64,000 bases of DNA, from NCBI GenBank assembly GCA_044353855.1, contig JBILBF010000001.1:744001-808000 (forward strand), written 5' to 3'. Below are positions 39,529-49,073 of this stretch, in pieces (positions within the stretch are counted from its first letter, which is position 1; each line of letters starts with the position of its first letter). The position numbers and the translations under genes are program-made. Source of the stretch: UKL13-3 sp044353855. GTDB taxonomy: Bacteria > Bacteroidota > Bacteroidia > UKL13-3. The notes below the pieces were generated by a model that was not told the origin of the DNA, did no database searches, and was given only the letters and a program-made list of their open reading frames with translations.

Positions 39529-40257
39529 ATGTACAGCATTCTCAAAAAAGAAATTCGTAGTTTTTTAAGTTCACTCATTGCTTATGTTGTGATGATTGTG
39601 TTTTTGGTATCTATAGGTTTATTTATGTGGATATTGCCTAATGATAACTTGTTTGATATGGGTTATGCAAACTTGGATACCCTCTTTAACATGGCACCAT
39701 TCGTATTTATTTTTCTAATATCGGCCATTACCATGCGCTCGTTTAGTGAGGAGAAAAAAAGTGGAACCATTGAAATTTTAACCACAAAACCAGTAAGCGA
39801 TGTTCATATCATTTTAGGAAAATATGTTGCAGGTATTTCACTGGTGTTGTTTTCATTATTACCTACACTTATTTATGTGTATACAGTATACCAATTAGGT
39901 GCCACCAAAGGAAATATGGATATGGGTGCTACATGGGGTTCTTATTTAGGGCTCATTTTATTGGCATCGTGTTTCGTGGCAATCGGTATTTTTTCATCAG
40001 CCATTTCCGATAATCAAATTGTATCCTTCATTTTATCGGCTGTACTTTGTTTTTGTTTTTACAGTGTATTCGATTTGTTGGCTAATTTTAATTTATTGGG
40101 AACCTATGACAGTATAGTTGCAGCTTTGGGAATACATGCTCATTACGTTTCTATAAGTAGGGGTGTTATCGATTCGCGTGATGTGCTTTATTTTTTAAGT
40201 TTGATAACAGCCTTTTTATGGGGAACTAAAACGGTATTTAGTGCACGTAAATGGTAA
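39529..40257 (+). CDS. gldF: Gliding-motility ABC transporter permease GldF
   Basis: This 242-residue polytopic membrane protein has about six hydrophobic segments and an ABC-2-type permease pattern, including the cytoplasmic RSFSEEKKSGTIEILTTKPV stretch typical of this permease class. ATG start 13 bases after gldA and followed 89 bases later by gldG. The 89-base gap holds degenerate AT-rich mini-repeats only. The GldA-GldF-GldG order supports the name. Confidence 0.9.
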   Translation: MYSILKKEIRSFLSSLIAYVVMIVFLVSIGLFMWILPNDNLFDMGYANLDTLFNMAPFVFIFLISAITMRSFSEEKKSGTIEILTTKPVSDVHIILGKYVAGISLVLFSLLPTLIYVYTVYQLGATKGNMDMGATWGSYLGLILLASCFVAIGIFSSAISDNQIVSFILSAVLCFCFYSVFDLLANFNLLGTYDSIVAALGIHAHYVSISRGVIDSRDVLYFLSLITAFLWGTKTVFSARKW

Positions 40258-40346
40258 AAAATTGCAGTTCTTGGATCATAGATAATAGAAGTTGACGATT
40301 GATAAAAAATTAAAAATCAACTATAAATGTAGAAGGATACTTAGAG

Positions 40347-42035
40347 ATGAAAAAAAATAGTTTTAAAATACAATCGCTTATTGAAATTGGATTGGTAATA
40401 ACCTTGTTGGTATTACTTAATCTTATCCTTTCGGTTTATTTTTTTAGAGTAGATTTAACCAAAGAAAAAAGGTATTCATTAGCTGATGCTAGTAAAAATT
40501 TGGCCCAAAAAATTGATGATGTGTTATTTGTAAAAGTGTATTTGGAAGGCGAATTTCCTGCTGGATTTAAGCGGTTAAGCCAATCAAGCAAAGAGATGTT
40601 GGATGAGTTTAGGATTTATTCGAACGGAAATTTACAATACGAATTTGTTGATCCATTTGCAGAAGCTGATGGAAAAAAAACAAATGATATTGTCGAAGAA
40701 CTTTCATCAAAAGGCTTGCAACCAACCAGTGTCCAAATTAAAAAAGATGATGAAACAGCTCAAAAAATAATTGTTCCTGGAGCTATATTTTATTATAAAG
40801 GGAAAGAATATCCGGTTAATTTTTTAAAAGGACAGTTTGGTGCTAACCCCGAAGATGTAATTAACAGTTCGATTGAATTATTAGAATATGAAATTTCCAA
40901 TGTATTGCGTAAAGCTACTGAAAAACGAAGCATGAAAATTGCTTTTTTAGATGGGCATGGTGAATTGGAAAAATGGGATGTTGCCGATGCACAAGCTGAT
41001 TTGGAGCAGTATTATGAAGTTAAACGGGTTACACTAACAGAAGTTCCTCCTCAAGAATTAAATCAGTATGCAAGTTTAATTATCGCTAAACCAACATTGC
41101 CTTTTTCAGAATTTGATAAATTTAAACTCGATCAATATGTTATGAATGGGGGTAAAATTTTGTGGTTTTTGGAAACCCAAATTGCTGATATGGATAGCTT
41201 AAATAAAGAACCGTTTTTTATCAGTGCGAGTTATAATACCAAGCTAGATGATTTGTTGTTTAGATACGGGATTAGGGTAAATGCAAATTTAATTCAAGAT
41301 ATGCAGTGTGAAGCTATTCCTATTTTAAGCCAATTAAAAAACGGCACTCCTCAACAAAAACTTTTGCCATGGTTGTTTTTTCCTGTTGCTACATCAATGG
41401 ATAATAATCCTATAGTCAAAAATATGGAACCTGTTTGGTTTCAGTTTGCTAACAGTATTGATACAACTGCAAGCAAAAAAATAAGAAAAACAGTTTTACT
41501 CAGAGCGTCACAATATTCGAGGGCTGTTGCTGCTCCAGTTAGGGTTGATTTAAATATGGCCCGTGTAAATCCTGATCCATTGCTTTTTAACAAAGGAGGT
41601 TCACCACTTGCAGTATTGATGGAAGGTGAATTTAATTCAGTTTTTGAATACCGAGTGAATGCCGATGCCAACCCTGATTTACCTTTTAAAAAGAGTATTC
41701 AACACAATAAAATGATTGTGGTTTCGGATGGAGATGTTATTCGCAACCAACGTAAAAAATCCACAGGCGAAATTTTTCCATTAGGTTATAATAGGTATAC
41801 CCAGCAGCAGTTTGGAAACAAACGATTTGTCCTAAACTGTGTAGATTATTTATGCGATGAAAGTGGTTTAATAGAAGTTCGAGGTAAGGAAATCGCTTTA
41901 CGCCTATTAAATAAAACAAAAGTAAAACGCGAAAAAGTCAAGTGGCAACTTATAAATATAGTTGTTCCTGTTTTGCTCATTGTAGCTTTTGGTATGATCA
42001 ATGGATTTATTCGCAAACAGAAATACGCTAAGTAA
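40347..42035 (+). CDS. gldG: Gliding-motility ABC transporter component GldG
   Basis: GldG-type proteins have a large extracytoplasmic domain between two membrane helices. Seen: an N-terminal helix (about 12-35), a ~490-residue soluble part that includes the IAFLDGHGELEKWD and KILWFLETQ-type stretches of the family, and a C-terminal helix (about 535-553, INIVVPVLLIVAFGMI) with a basic tail. 562 residues, ATG start. Known: GldG joins GldA/GldF in a membrane complex needed for gliding in flavobacteria; the transported substrate, if any, is not established. Confidence 0.9.
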   Translation: MKKNSFKIQSLIEIGLVITLLVLLNLILSVYFFRVDLTKEKRYSLADASKNLAQKIDDVLFVKVYLEGEFPAGFKRLSQSSKEMLDEFRIYSNGNLQYEFVDPFAEADGKKTNDIVEELSSKGLQPTSVQIKKDDETAQKIIVPGAIFYYKGKEYPVNFLKGQFGANPEDVINSSIELLEYEISNVLRKATEKRSMKIAFLDGHGELEKWDVADAQADLEQYYEVKRVTLTEVPPQELNQYASLIIAKPTLPFSEFDKFKLDQYVMNGGKILWFLETQIADMDSLNKEPFFISASYNTKLDDLLFRYGIRVNANLIQDMQCEAIPILSQLKNGTPQQKLLPWLFFPVATSMDNNPIVKNMEPVWFQFANSIDTTASKKIRKTVLLRASQYSRAVAAPVRVDLNMARVNPDPLLFNKGGSPLAVLMEGEFNSVFEYRVNADANPDLPFKKSIQHNKMIVVSDGDVIRNQRKKSTGEIFPLGYNRYTQQQFGNKRFVLNCVDYLCDESGLIEVRGKEIALRLLNKTKVKREKVKWQLINIVVPVLLIVAFGMINGFIRKQKYAK

Positions 42036-42047
42036 TTTAATCTAAAT

Positions 42048-43061
42048 ATGAAAAAAAATATTCGCATATTATTACTATTAGTTGCATTAGTGGCTGTTGT
42101 TTTTTTCGTAATCAGCCGAAAAACTTGGAGTACCTTAAATGCTGAATTAAAAGATTTTTCTATTAAAGATACCGCTGCTATTACGCAATTCTTTTTGGCT
42201 GATAAACGCGGTCATTCGGTAACCATTTCAAAAAATGAAATAGGTGTTTGGATGGTTGATAATACTTATGAGGCTGATGTTACCAAAGTGAATTTGTTGT
42301 TGGCAACAATGCATGATATAACGGTTCGTAATCCTATTCCTGAACCTGCTTTTAATACTGTTATTGGTTCGCTGGCAACCGAAGGTGTGAAGGTTGAATT
42401 CTACGAGAGAAACAATTTGGTAAAAACAATATACGTAGGATCAGCCACCCCCGACCAAACTGGAACGTTTATGATGGTGGAAGGTTCAGCTGCTCCATTT
42501 GTAACCCATATTCAAGGATTTGTTGGGTATTTAACACCAAGGTTTTATCCTTATGCGATCAAATGGAAAGGGAAAAAAGTTTTTGATGTTCCCTTTGAAA
42601 AATTAGCATCTGTAAAAGTTGATTATCCTTTGCAGCCCAATCTGTCGTTTGAATTGGTAAATGACAAGGAGCTCTTATTAAAAAATGACAACGGTGTTTT
42701 ACCTATTGCCGATAAGAATTTTGTACAATTTTATTTATCGAGTTTTACCAATTTATATTTTGAAGGGTATGATGAAATGCTCACTGGATCTAAAGCAGAT
42801 TCGATTCATGCAATTATTCCTTTTTGTATTGTACAACTTACCCAAAAAGATGGTTCGGTCACAAAGCTACAGGTTAATTATAAAAAAGCGGGCGATCATA
42901 CCAAGGTTTTATATGATGAAAAAGGCAAGCTTTTACTCAATGATACCGAGAAATATTTTGCCTTTCTAAATGACGAGAAAGATGTGATCTACATTCAACA
43001 ATACAACTTTGGTAAAATATTTAAAACTGTAAATGATTTTACTACAACTGGCATAAATTAA
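42048..43061 (+). CDS. DUF4340-type membrane-anchored protein
   Basis: This 337-residue protein has one N-terminal membrane helix (about 5-20, LLLLVALVAVVFFVI) and a soluble extracytoplasmic part of beta-rich sequence (repeated pattern of VTISKNEIGVWMVDN and FYERNNLVKTIYVG type). It matches my memory of the DUF4340 family, which often follows GldG/ABC-2 genes. It starts 12 bases after gldG, so it belongs to the gld operon and may be a periplasmic partner of GldG. Its function is unknown. Its end overlaps the convergent next gene by four bases. Confidence 0.75.
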   Translation: MKKNIRILLLLVALVAVVFFVISRKTWSTLNAELKDFSIKDTAAITQFFLADKRGHSVTISKNEIGVWMVDNTYEADVTKVNLLLATMHDITVRNPIPEPAFNTVIGSLATEGVKVEFYERNNLVKTIYVGSATPDQTGTFMMVEGSAAPFVTHIQGFVGYLTPRFYPYAIKWKGKKVFDVPFEKLASVKVDYPLQPNLSFELVNDKELLLKNDNGVLPIADKNFVQFYLSSFTNLYFEGYDEMLTGSKADSIHAIIPFCIVQLTQKDGSVTKLQVNYKKAGDHTKVLYDEKGKLLLNDTEKYFAFLNDEKDVIYIQQYNFGKIFKTVNDFTTTGIN

Positions 43062-44209
43062 TCTACATTTTTGGAATCAAGCCAAATAAATTCTCCGCCT
43101 CTAAATTCAAATAAGTCATTATCTAATTCTATCTGTTGTCCGTTTTTAATTGTTTTCATGTAAACAGAATTGTTTGATGTATGAATACTTCCTTTTGTAG
43201 AATAGGCTAATTGTAAGTATTGCTGATTAATACCTCGTTTGGTACCACATAATATGATGTGTACTGGTTTTTTAATGCGTTTAAGCAATTTCATATCACG
43301 CACATCACTATCATCTGCTATTAATATTAAATCACCAAAATCTTTACGAGCAGCTATTGATTTAACTAACGCCTCTAAATCATTTTCTGGATCATCTCCT
43401 CCTTCTCCTAGTTTGCGAACATCTTCTATATCTTTTTTAAATTGTTTAAAATCCTTGGCATTAAAGGTATGAACACCCCCAGTTAATCCAATTACTTTTT
43501 TTGTGTCTGGTATATTGTCTCCATCATTAAAAAGAGAATAATAGCTAATTTTTTCACTTTCAAAATTCATCTTATACCAAACCAATAATTGACCAATATA
43601 AGGGAACATACTGCCTGTCATATCAACTACCAACATCACTTTTTTCCATTGATCATTTCTTTTGAATACAGTAAAAATGGTTGAATCTTTTATCTTGTAT
43701 TCTCCACTTAAAAACTTGTCGAATTTTAAGGTAGTCTCTTTCGATGGGGATTCGTATGTAACATATCCCTTCTTATCAAAGTGGGAATAGGTACCATTTA
43801 ATTCTCCTTTATCAAAATTAGCTTCTGTTTGTATCAATCCTGTTTGGTCATAGCAACGCTCATACCCTTGCTTTTTTCCACTTTTGTATAATTCTTCACA
43901 CTTGGTGCTGCAATTAGGATGAAAAGTAACACTAGGCCCATCTAACACACCTTTTACATAGGTGTTCGAAAACTCAATGCAGTCTTCATTATCATAATAA
44001 CGGATTTCTAGTCCTTCTTTTTCATTGTTTTCATAAAATACCTCGTATTTTAAATCACCATTGTTCCAAAAGTACCGCCAAAATCCTTGTTTAATGCCTG
44101 TAGCTGTAGTTAAGTTAAAAGTATCGCCATCTGCTATATCAAAAGTTTGTGCCTTTAATAAATAGCTACATAAAAACAATACGATACATGTAGAGTATAA
44201 CTTATACAA
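43058..44209 (-). CDS. Secreted MORN-repeat protein with C-terminal vWA domain
   Basis: This 383-residue protein has a signal peptide (hydrophobic 7-18, cut near LKA-Q at 20). Residues ~38-170 carry MORN/YwqK-like repeats (GFWRYFWNNGDLKYEVFYE type), and residues ~188-345 form a von Willebrand factor A-like domain with a MIDAS-type DMTGS (196-200; the usual DxSxS with Thr at position three) and a TGG for the second metal ligand region. Start is TTG, the only start after the upstream in-frame stop. Inference: an exported protein that displays a metal-dependent binding domain on a repeat stalk. It is convergent with the gld operon. Specific role unknown. Confidence 0.7.
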   Translation of the reverse strand: MYKLYSTCIVLFLCSYLLKAQTFDIADGDTFNLTTATGIKQGFWRYFWNNGDLKYEVFYENNEKEGLEIRYYDNEDCIEFSNTYVKGVLDGPSVTFHPNCSTKCEELYKSGKKQGYERCYDQTGLIQTEANFDKGELNGTYSHFDKKGYVTYESPSKETTLKFDKFLSGEYKIKDSTIFTVFKRNDQWKKVMLVVDMTGSMFPYIGQLLVWYKMNFESEKISYYSLFNDGDNIPDTKKVIGLTGGVHTFNAKDFKQFKKDIEDVRKLGEGGDDPENDLEALVKSIAARKDFGDLILIADDSDVRDMKLLKRIKKPVHIILCGTKRGINQQYLQLAYSTKGSIHTSNNSVYMKTIKNGQQIELDNDLFEFRGGEFIWLDSKNVD

Positions 44210-44295
44210 ATGGTTGGGTTTAAATGGTCAAAGATACTGACTGTAATGTTAATCACGAAATTATACAAGGTATAAATTATTATTCTAAGGTTGAA

Positions 44296-44324
44296 TTGTT
44301 TACATCGGAATTAACTTATTTTTG
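44296..44324 (+). promoter_or_regulatory. Promoter for the TetR-AarF pair
   Basis: TTG at 44296-44298 and TATTTTTG at 44317-44324 are 18 bases apart, fitting the Bacteroidota consensus TTG-N17-23-TAnnTTTG. The predicted transcription start is near 44331, giving a leader of ~34 bases before the ATG at 44365. No other promoter-like pair stands out in this divergent gap. Confidence 0.5.
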
Positions 44325-44364
44325 AAATTCAAAACATAACCCAATCATTAATGTTAAAATTAAT

Positions 44365-44991
44365 ATGAAAAACGCACTCATTCTCAAATACATTACTTAT
44401 ACTCTCGAACACAATAAAACTCCCGAAAATGTGTATCAATTTGCTAAAAGTGCAGGTATTACTGAAGCTGAATTTTACACCTATTTTGCAGGATTAGAAG
44501 TGTTGGAAATGCATATTTACAAAAATTGGTTTGAAACGGCTTATGCTACATGTAACGAAAGTGACCCTTGGAATACATACAGTGCTCGAGAAAAAGTGTT
44601 GTCAGTATTTTATACGTTTATAGAGGAATTAAAAGCCAATCGCACGTTTGTCAAGTTTTTAAAAGAACGAGATTTTAAAGCGTTGCCTAAATGGCCAGCA
44701 TACCTCAACAAGCTAAAAGATAGTTTTGTTGAAAAAATGAAACCCATCCTCATTGAAGGAATTGAAAACAAAGAAATAGCTGAACGTAAATACATTGACG
44801 AGAAATATGTAGATGGATTATGGATAAATTTTTTATTTACCCTTAAGTTTTGGATTGAGGATACCAGCGATAATTTTGAAAAAACAGATGCAGCAATTGA
44901 AAAATCAGTTAACCTTTCATTAGACTTAATGGGTAAAGGAGCATTAGATGCGGCTCTTGATTTCGGTAAATTCCTATTTCAAAATAGGTAG
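44365..44991 (+). CDS. TetR-family-like regulator
   Basis: This 208-residue, mostly helical protein has a TetR-like N-terminal helix-turn-helix region (about 18-50, ENVYQFAKSAGITEAEFYTYFAGLEVLE) and a C-terminal helical ligand/dimerisation domain. The HTH match is weak, so DNA binding is inferred. It lies 62 bases upstream of an AarF/UbiB kinase gene in the same direction; this pairing recurs in Bacteroidota and suggests it regulates or works with that gene. Confidence 0.65.
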   Translation: MKNALILKYITYTLEHNKTPENVYQFAKSAGITEAEFYTYFAGLEVLEMHIYKNWFETAYATCNESDPWNTYSAREKVLSVFYTFIEELKANRTFVKFLKERDFKALPKWPAYLNKLKDSFVEKMKPILIEGIENKEIAERKYIDEKYVDGLWINFLFTLKFWIEDTSDNFEKTDAAIEKSVNLSLDLMGKGALDAALDFGKFLFQNR

Positions 44992-45053
44992 GTATCATTC
45001 GTTTACCTAACCCCTGCATTTTTTACCAATCACAAGATTAATCCTTAACAATA

Positions 45054-46391
45054 ATGGAGCAAAACAGTATTCCCAGTAGTAAAGTTGAACGCGCCATGCG
45101 ATTTGTTAAAACAGGTGCCCAAATTGGTGGAAACTACATCAAACATTACTCCAAAAAAATTATTGACCCATCCATAAATAAAGATGAGTTGCATGAAGAT
45201 AATGCAACGGATGTATACAATGCTTTAAGCGAGTTAAAAGGCAGTGCATTAAAAGTTGCACAAATGCTAAGCATGGAAAAAAATGTGTTGCCTAGGCAAT
45301 ACACCAATAAATTTCAAATGGCTCAATACAGTGCACCACCTTTATCGGGGCCACTTATTGTGCAAACGTTTGTTAAAAGTTTTGGAAAAACACCTCAACA
45401 ATTGTTTGATACATTTGAAATGAAAGCAAGTAATGCAGCTAGCATTGGTCAAGTGCACAAAGCTACATTGGGCAATAAAAAATTGGCCATCAAAATTCAA
45501 TACCCGGGCGTTGCCGAAAGTATCCGAAGCGATTTGAAAATAGTGAAACCTATTGCTTTTAGATTGTTGGATATGAATGAAAAGGAACTAGATAAATATA
45601 TAAAAGAAGTAGAAGGAAAGCTGATAGAAGAAACAGATTATGAATTGGAATACAATCGATCAATTCAAATTAGCAAACAGTGCGAGCACATTCTCAATTT
45701 AGTGTTTACCCATTATTACAAAGAGTTTAGTACCCAAAAAGTACTTACCATGGATTGGTTGGATGGAATGCACATGGAAGAATTTTTAAAAACTAATCCT
45801 ACTCAAGAAATAAAAGATAGTTTAGGACAAGCCATGTGGGATTTTTATGATGTGCAAGTTCATCAGTTAAAGGCTGTTCATGCCGACCCTCATCCAGGTA
45901 ATTTTTTGATGAGAGCAAATGGCACTTTGGGAGTTATTGATTTTGGATGTGTAAAAGAGATTCAAGAAGACTTTTACCTAAATTATTTTGCATTATTGGT
46001 TCCGGAAATAATGAAAAGCGAACGCTCTATTAAATATATTATGGAGCAACAACAAATTATAAATAGTGGTGATTCGCCTGAGGTACAAAAAGTAATTACC
46101 GATGCTTTTGTAAAAATGACTACCCTGTTGCGCACTCCATTCGATTTTGAGGTATTTGATTTTGGTAACAATGATTATATTGATCAAATTTATGCAATGG
46201 GCGAAGAAGTAAGCAAGATGGATGAACTCAAAAAATCAAAAGAGGGTAGGGGCTCACAACATGCATTGTATATTAATAGAACTTATTTTGGATTGTACTC
46301 AATATTAAATGTCCTTCAAGCTCGAGTAAAAACAGGTATTCGCGATTGGAAACAACCATTAATTGAATTTCATTTAAGCAGAAGCAATTAA
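45054..46391 (+). CDS. AarF/UbiB (ABC1) atypical kinase family protein
   Basis: This 445-residue protein has the UbiB/ABC1 fold motifs: an N-terminal LKGSALKVAQML (the family's KxGQ helix, here K67VAQ with Ala for Gly), the Ala-rich loop NAASIGQVHKA, the lysine motif LAIKIQYPGV, EETDYELEYN, and the catalytic and metal motifs HADPHPGNFL and VIDFGCVKE. Known: UbiB proteins are ATP-binding proteins linked to quinone and isoprenoid lipid handling. The missing Gly in KxGQ matters because that residue influences nucleotide selectivity in studied members. Its precise role here is unknown. Confidence 0.85.
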   Translation: MEQNSIPSSKVERAMRFVKTGAQIGGNYIKHYSKKIIDPSINKDELHEDNATDVYNALSELKGSALKVAQMLSMEKNVLPRQYTNKFQMAQYSAPPLSGPLIVQTFVKSFGKTPQQLFDTFEMKASNAASIGQVHKATLGNKKLAIKIQYPGVAESIRSDLKIVKPIAFRLLDMNEKELDKYIKEVEGKLIEETDYELEYNRSIQISKQCEHILNLVFTHYYKEFSTQKVLTMDWLDGMHMEEFLKTNPTQEIKDSLGQAMWDFYDVQVHQLKAVHADPHPGNFLMRANGTLGVIDFGCVKEIQEDFYLNYFALLVPEIMKSERSIKYIMEQQQIINSGDSPEVQKVITDAFVKMTTLLRTPFDFEVFDFGNNDYIDQIYAMGEEVSKMDELKKSKEGRGSQHALYINRTYFGLYSILNVLQARVKTGIRDWKQPLIEFHLSRSN

Positions 46392-46396
46392 TTTCA

Positions 46397-46432
46397 AAAA
46401 AGCCACAAGGATTTAATCTTGTGGCTTTTTTA
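46397..46432 (+). terminator. Terminator after the AarF gene
   Basis: A 14-base stem (AAAAAAGCCACAAG/CTTGTGGCTTTTTT) with an ~8-base loop sits just after the AarF stop. A spurious upstream start of the next reading frame falls inside this hairpin, which argues against that start. Confidence 0.85.
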
Positions 46433-46456
46433 GGTTATAATAAATTATGTTGCAAC

Positions 46457-47302
46457 ATGATTAAATATAATACCAAAGATTGGTTCTACCTTATTTTTCA
46501 GTTTCATAAAAGCGATACTTTTACAAGGTTGTTGCCAACAATGTTTCTTGTTGCTGCTTTTGCTTGGATTATTGCCTTTCTCGAAATTGAGTATTGGAAA
46601 ATTAGTCAGAACTCTTCTCCCGTTTTACATTCTTTATTAGGCTTGGTTATTTCGCTGTTATTAGTTTTTAGAACCAATACAGCTTATGAACGTTGGTGGG
46701 AAGGCAGAAAATTTTGGGGCGGACTGGTAAACAACTCTCGAAATTTGGCCTTAAAAATGGATGCATTATTAGCTAAAAATGATGAAGTTACCCGAAACCA
46801 ATTTCAGCAATTAATTATGCTGTTTCCTTCCGTATTAAAAGATCATTTAAGGGGAAAAATCCATACAAGTGTTCCTTCTCAGGTACATCAACCCAATTTT
46901 GTTATTCGGCAATTAATGCATGCTGCCCATCAACTTTTTAGCACCCAAAAAATTACAGGCGAGCAGCTTATTACAATCAATTCTGAAATAACAGAATATG
47001 CAAATATTTGTGGTGGTTGCGAACGTATTCGCAAAACACCTATTCCATATTCATATAGCTTGTTTTTGAAAAAATTTATCTTTGTGTTTGTTATGACTTT
47101 TCCATTTGGCTTTATGAAAGAGTTGGGTTACATGATTATACCTGCAGTTACATTTCTGTTTTATGTATTGGTGAGTTTAGAAGTTATTGCCGAAGAAATT
47201 GAGGATCCTTTTGGAGAAGATTCGAATGATTTACCTACGGATGAAATTGCCAAAATGATATCTGATGATGTGCGCGATATTTTTGACCAGACCTTAAAAT
47301 AA
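46457..47302 (+). CDS. Bestrophin-family anion channel
   Basis: This 281-residue protein has the bacterial bestrophin (RFP-TM) pattern: an N-terminal LIFQFHKSDTFTRLLP, two membrane helices (about 25-70), the conserved FRTNTAYERWWEGRKFWG, a soluble helical middle, two further membrane helices, and the C-terminal VIAEEIEDPFGEDSNDLP. Known: bacterial bestrophins form pentameric ion channels. ATG at 46457 chosen, since the frame upstream passes through a terminator. Its last nine bases overlap the convergent formate-THF ligase gene. Confidence 0.9.
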   Translation: MIKYNTKDWFYLIFQFHKSDTFTRLLPTMFLVAAFAWIIAFLEIEYWKISQNSSPVLHSLLGLVISLLLVFRTNTAYERWWEGRKFWGGLVNNSRNLALKMDALLAKNDEVTRNQFQQLIMLFPSVLKDHLRGKIHTSVPSQVHQPNFVIRQLMHAAHQLFSTQKITGEQLITINSEITEYANICGGCERIRKTPIPYSYSLFLKKFIFVFVMTFPFGFMKELGYMIIPAVTFLFYVLVSLEVIAEEIEDPFGEDSNDLPTDEIAKMISDDVRDIFDQTLK

Positions 47303-48967
47303 TCCCGAAATATTTCCGAACTCATCTACATCAATATTTTCAGCAGCCGGGTTATTAGGTAATCCTGGCATACGCATAATTTCGCCAGCCATCGGTATGA
47401 TAAAACCTGCACCTGCAGCTAATTCAATTTCGCGGATGGTGAGCGTAAATCCTGTTGGGCGGTTTATTTTTTTTGCATCATCCGAAAACGAATATTGTGT
47501 TTTAGCCATACACACCGCTAAGTTTCCATATCCTAGTTTTTCAATGCGTTTCATATCGCTTATTGCCTTTGGTTGAAATTCAACAAATGAAGCACCATAT
47601 ATTTTTACAGCAATAGCTTCTATTTTTTGTTTAATAGGCCAATCCAATTCATATACATGTTGTAAAGGTTTGGTTTCTGTTGTTTCAATTATAGCTTTGG
47701 CTTGTTGGGCAAGGTCTACAGCTCCTTCACCTCCTTTTGCCCATACTTCACTAAGGGATACTGCAATATTTTTTGTTGCGCATAAAGCAAGCAATGCATC
47801 AACTTCTGCTTGTGTATCGGTAGGAAAACGATTGATGGCAACTAACGCATTTAAGCCAAAGGATGCAATGTTTTCTAGGTGTTTTTCGAGGTTGGCAAAG
47901 CCATCTTGCATAGCAGCAATATTCTCCAGTTTAAGTTCATCTTTCAGCACTCCACCATGTGATTTTAATGCACGAATAGTAGCTACCAATACTACCAAGC
48001 TTGGTTGAATGCCACCCATTCTACATTTAATATCTAAAAACTTTTCACCACCCAAATCAAAAGCGAAACCAGCCTCGGTAACTACATAATCGCTTAAGCT
48101 CATGGCTGTTTTTGTTGCAATTAAGGTATTGGTTCCTTGAGCAATATTAGCAAATGGACCTCCATGTATAATGGCAGGATTGCCTTCCATGGTTTGCACT
48201 AAGTTGGGCATAATTGCATCTTTTAACAATGCTGCCATTGCTCCATTTGCTTTTATGTCCTTTGCAAAAATAGGGTTGCCATCTTCCGTTTTTCCAATAT
48301 AAATATTTCCCAAACGTTCTTTTAAATCCATCAAATTTTTGGATAAACACAATATGGCCATCACCTCTGAAGCAACGGTTATATCAAAACCTGTTTCGCG
48401 AGGCATTCCATTACTTTTACCGCCAAGGGCAACTATTATTTTTCGCAGTCCACGGTCGTTCATATCCATTACCCGTTTCCACACCACACTACTTGCTTCT
48501 ATTTTTACCAACGGATTTTTTGCTTGCAATTGGTTTTCAATTAAGGCTGAAAGTAAATTATGGGCTTTTTCAACTGCGGAAAAATCACCCGTAAAATGGA
48601 GGTTAATATCTTCCATAGGAACTACTTGTGAATAACCTCCACCGGTTGCTCCACCTTTCATTCCAAAAACAGGTCCAAGGGAGGGTTCTCTTAATACAAC
48701 AGTTGACTTTAATCCAATTTTGTTCAGGCCTTCACTTAATCCAACAGATGTGGTTGTTTTACCTTCACCTGCAGGTGTGGGTGTAATGGCTGATACAAGT
48801 ATAAGTTTACAGTGTTGCAGCTTTTCCTCGTTTATATATGTTAATGGCAGCTTTGCTTTATATTTGCCGTAAGGTATTAAATCATCGGCAAGTATGTTTA
48901 ATTTAGCAGCTATATTGGCAATTGGCTGTAGTATTGCTTTTTGAGCTATTTCAATATCTGTTTTCAT
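47294..48967 (-). CDS. fhs: Formate--tetrahydrofolate ligase
   Basis: This enzyme makes 10-formyl-THF from formate, THF and ATP for one-carbon metabolism. Seen: the nucleotide-binding TPTPAGEGKTTT (62-73), LREPSLGPVFGMKGGATGGG (N-terminal family block), VTEAGFAFDLGGEKF, and a C-terminal TREIELAAGAGFIIP-like block (here TIREIELAAGAGF). 557 residues, the usual length, ATG start. It stands alone with its own near-consensus promoter. Confidence 0.97.
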   Translation of the reverse strand: MKTDIEIAQKAILQPIANIAAKLNILADDLIPYGKYKAKLPLTYINEEKLQHCKLILVSAITPTPAGEGKTTTSVGLSEGLNKIGLKSTVVLREPSLGPVFGMKGGATGGGYSQVVPMEDINLHFTGDFSAVEKAHNLLSALIENQLQAKNPLVKIEASSVVWKRVMDMNDRGLRKIIVALGGKSNGMPRETGFDITVASEVMAILCLSKNLMDLKERLGNIYIGKTEDGNPIFAKDIKANGAMAALLKDAIMPNLVQTMEGNPAIIHGGPFANIAQGTNTLIATKTAMSLSDYVVTEAGFAFDLGGEKFLDIKCRMGGIQPSLVVLVATIRALKSHGGVLKDELKLENIAAMQDGFANLEKHLENIASFGLNALVAINRFPTDTQAEVDALLALCATKNIAVSLSEVWAKGGEGAVDLAQQAKAIIETTETKPLQHVYELDWPIKQKIEAIAVKIYGASFVEFQPKAISDMKRIEKLGYGNLAVCMAKTQYSFSDDAKKINRPTGFTLTIREIELAAGAGFIIPMAGEIMRMPGLPNNPAAENIDVDEFGNISGLF

Positions 48968-48992
48968 GTTATTGCGAATGTAATTTTTTTAC

Positions 48993-49021
48993 CAATAGTA
49001 TTGATATTTGTCAGTTGCAAA
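48993..49021 (-). promoter_or_regulatory. Promoter for fhs
   Basis: On the minus strand TTTG (49018-49021) is followed after 17 bases by TACTATTG (48993-49000), one mismatch from the Bacteroidota -7 consensus TAnnTTTG. The predicted start of transcription is about 20 bases before the fhs ATG. Confidence 0.5.
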
Positions 49022-49073
49022 CTTTTCGGAGTAGTAATTGTCTATACTTGTTATATAATACTATTTGACAAAA

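Noticed and set aside
46421..46456. GTG start for the bestrophin gene
   Set aside because: It falls inside the AarF terminator stem; the ATG at 46457 is in better context.
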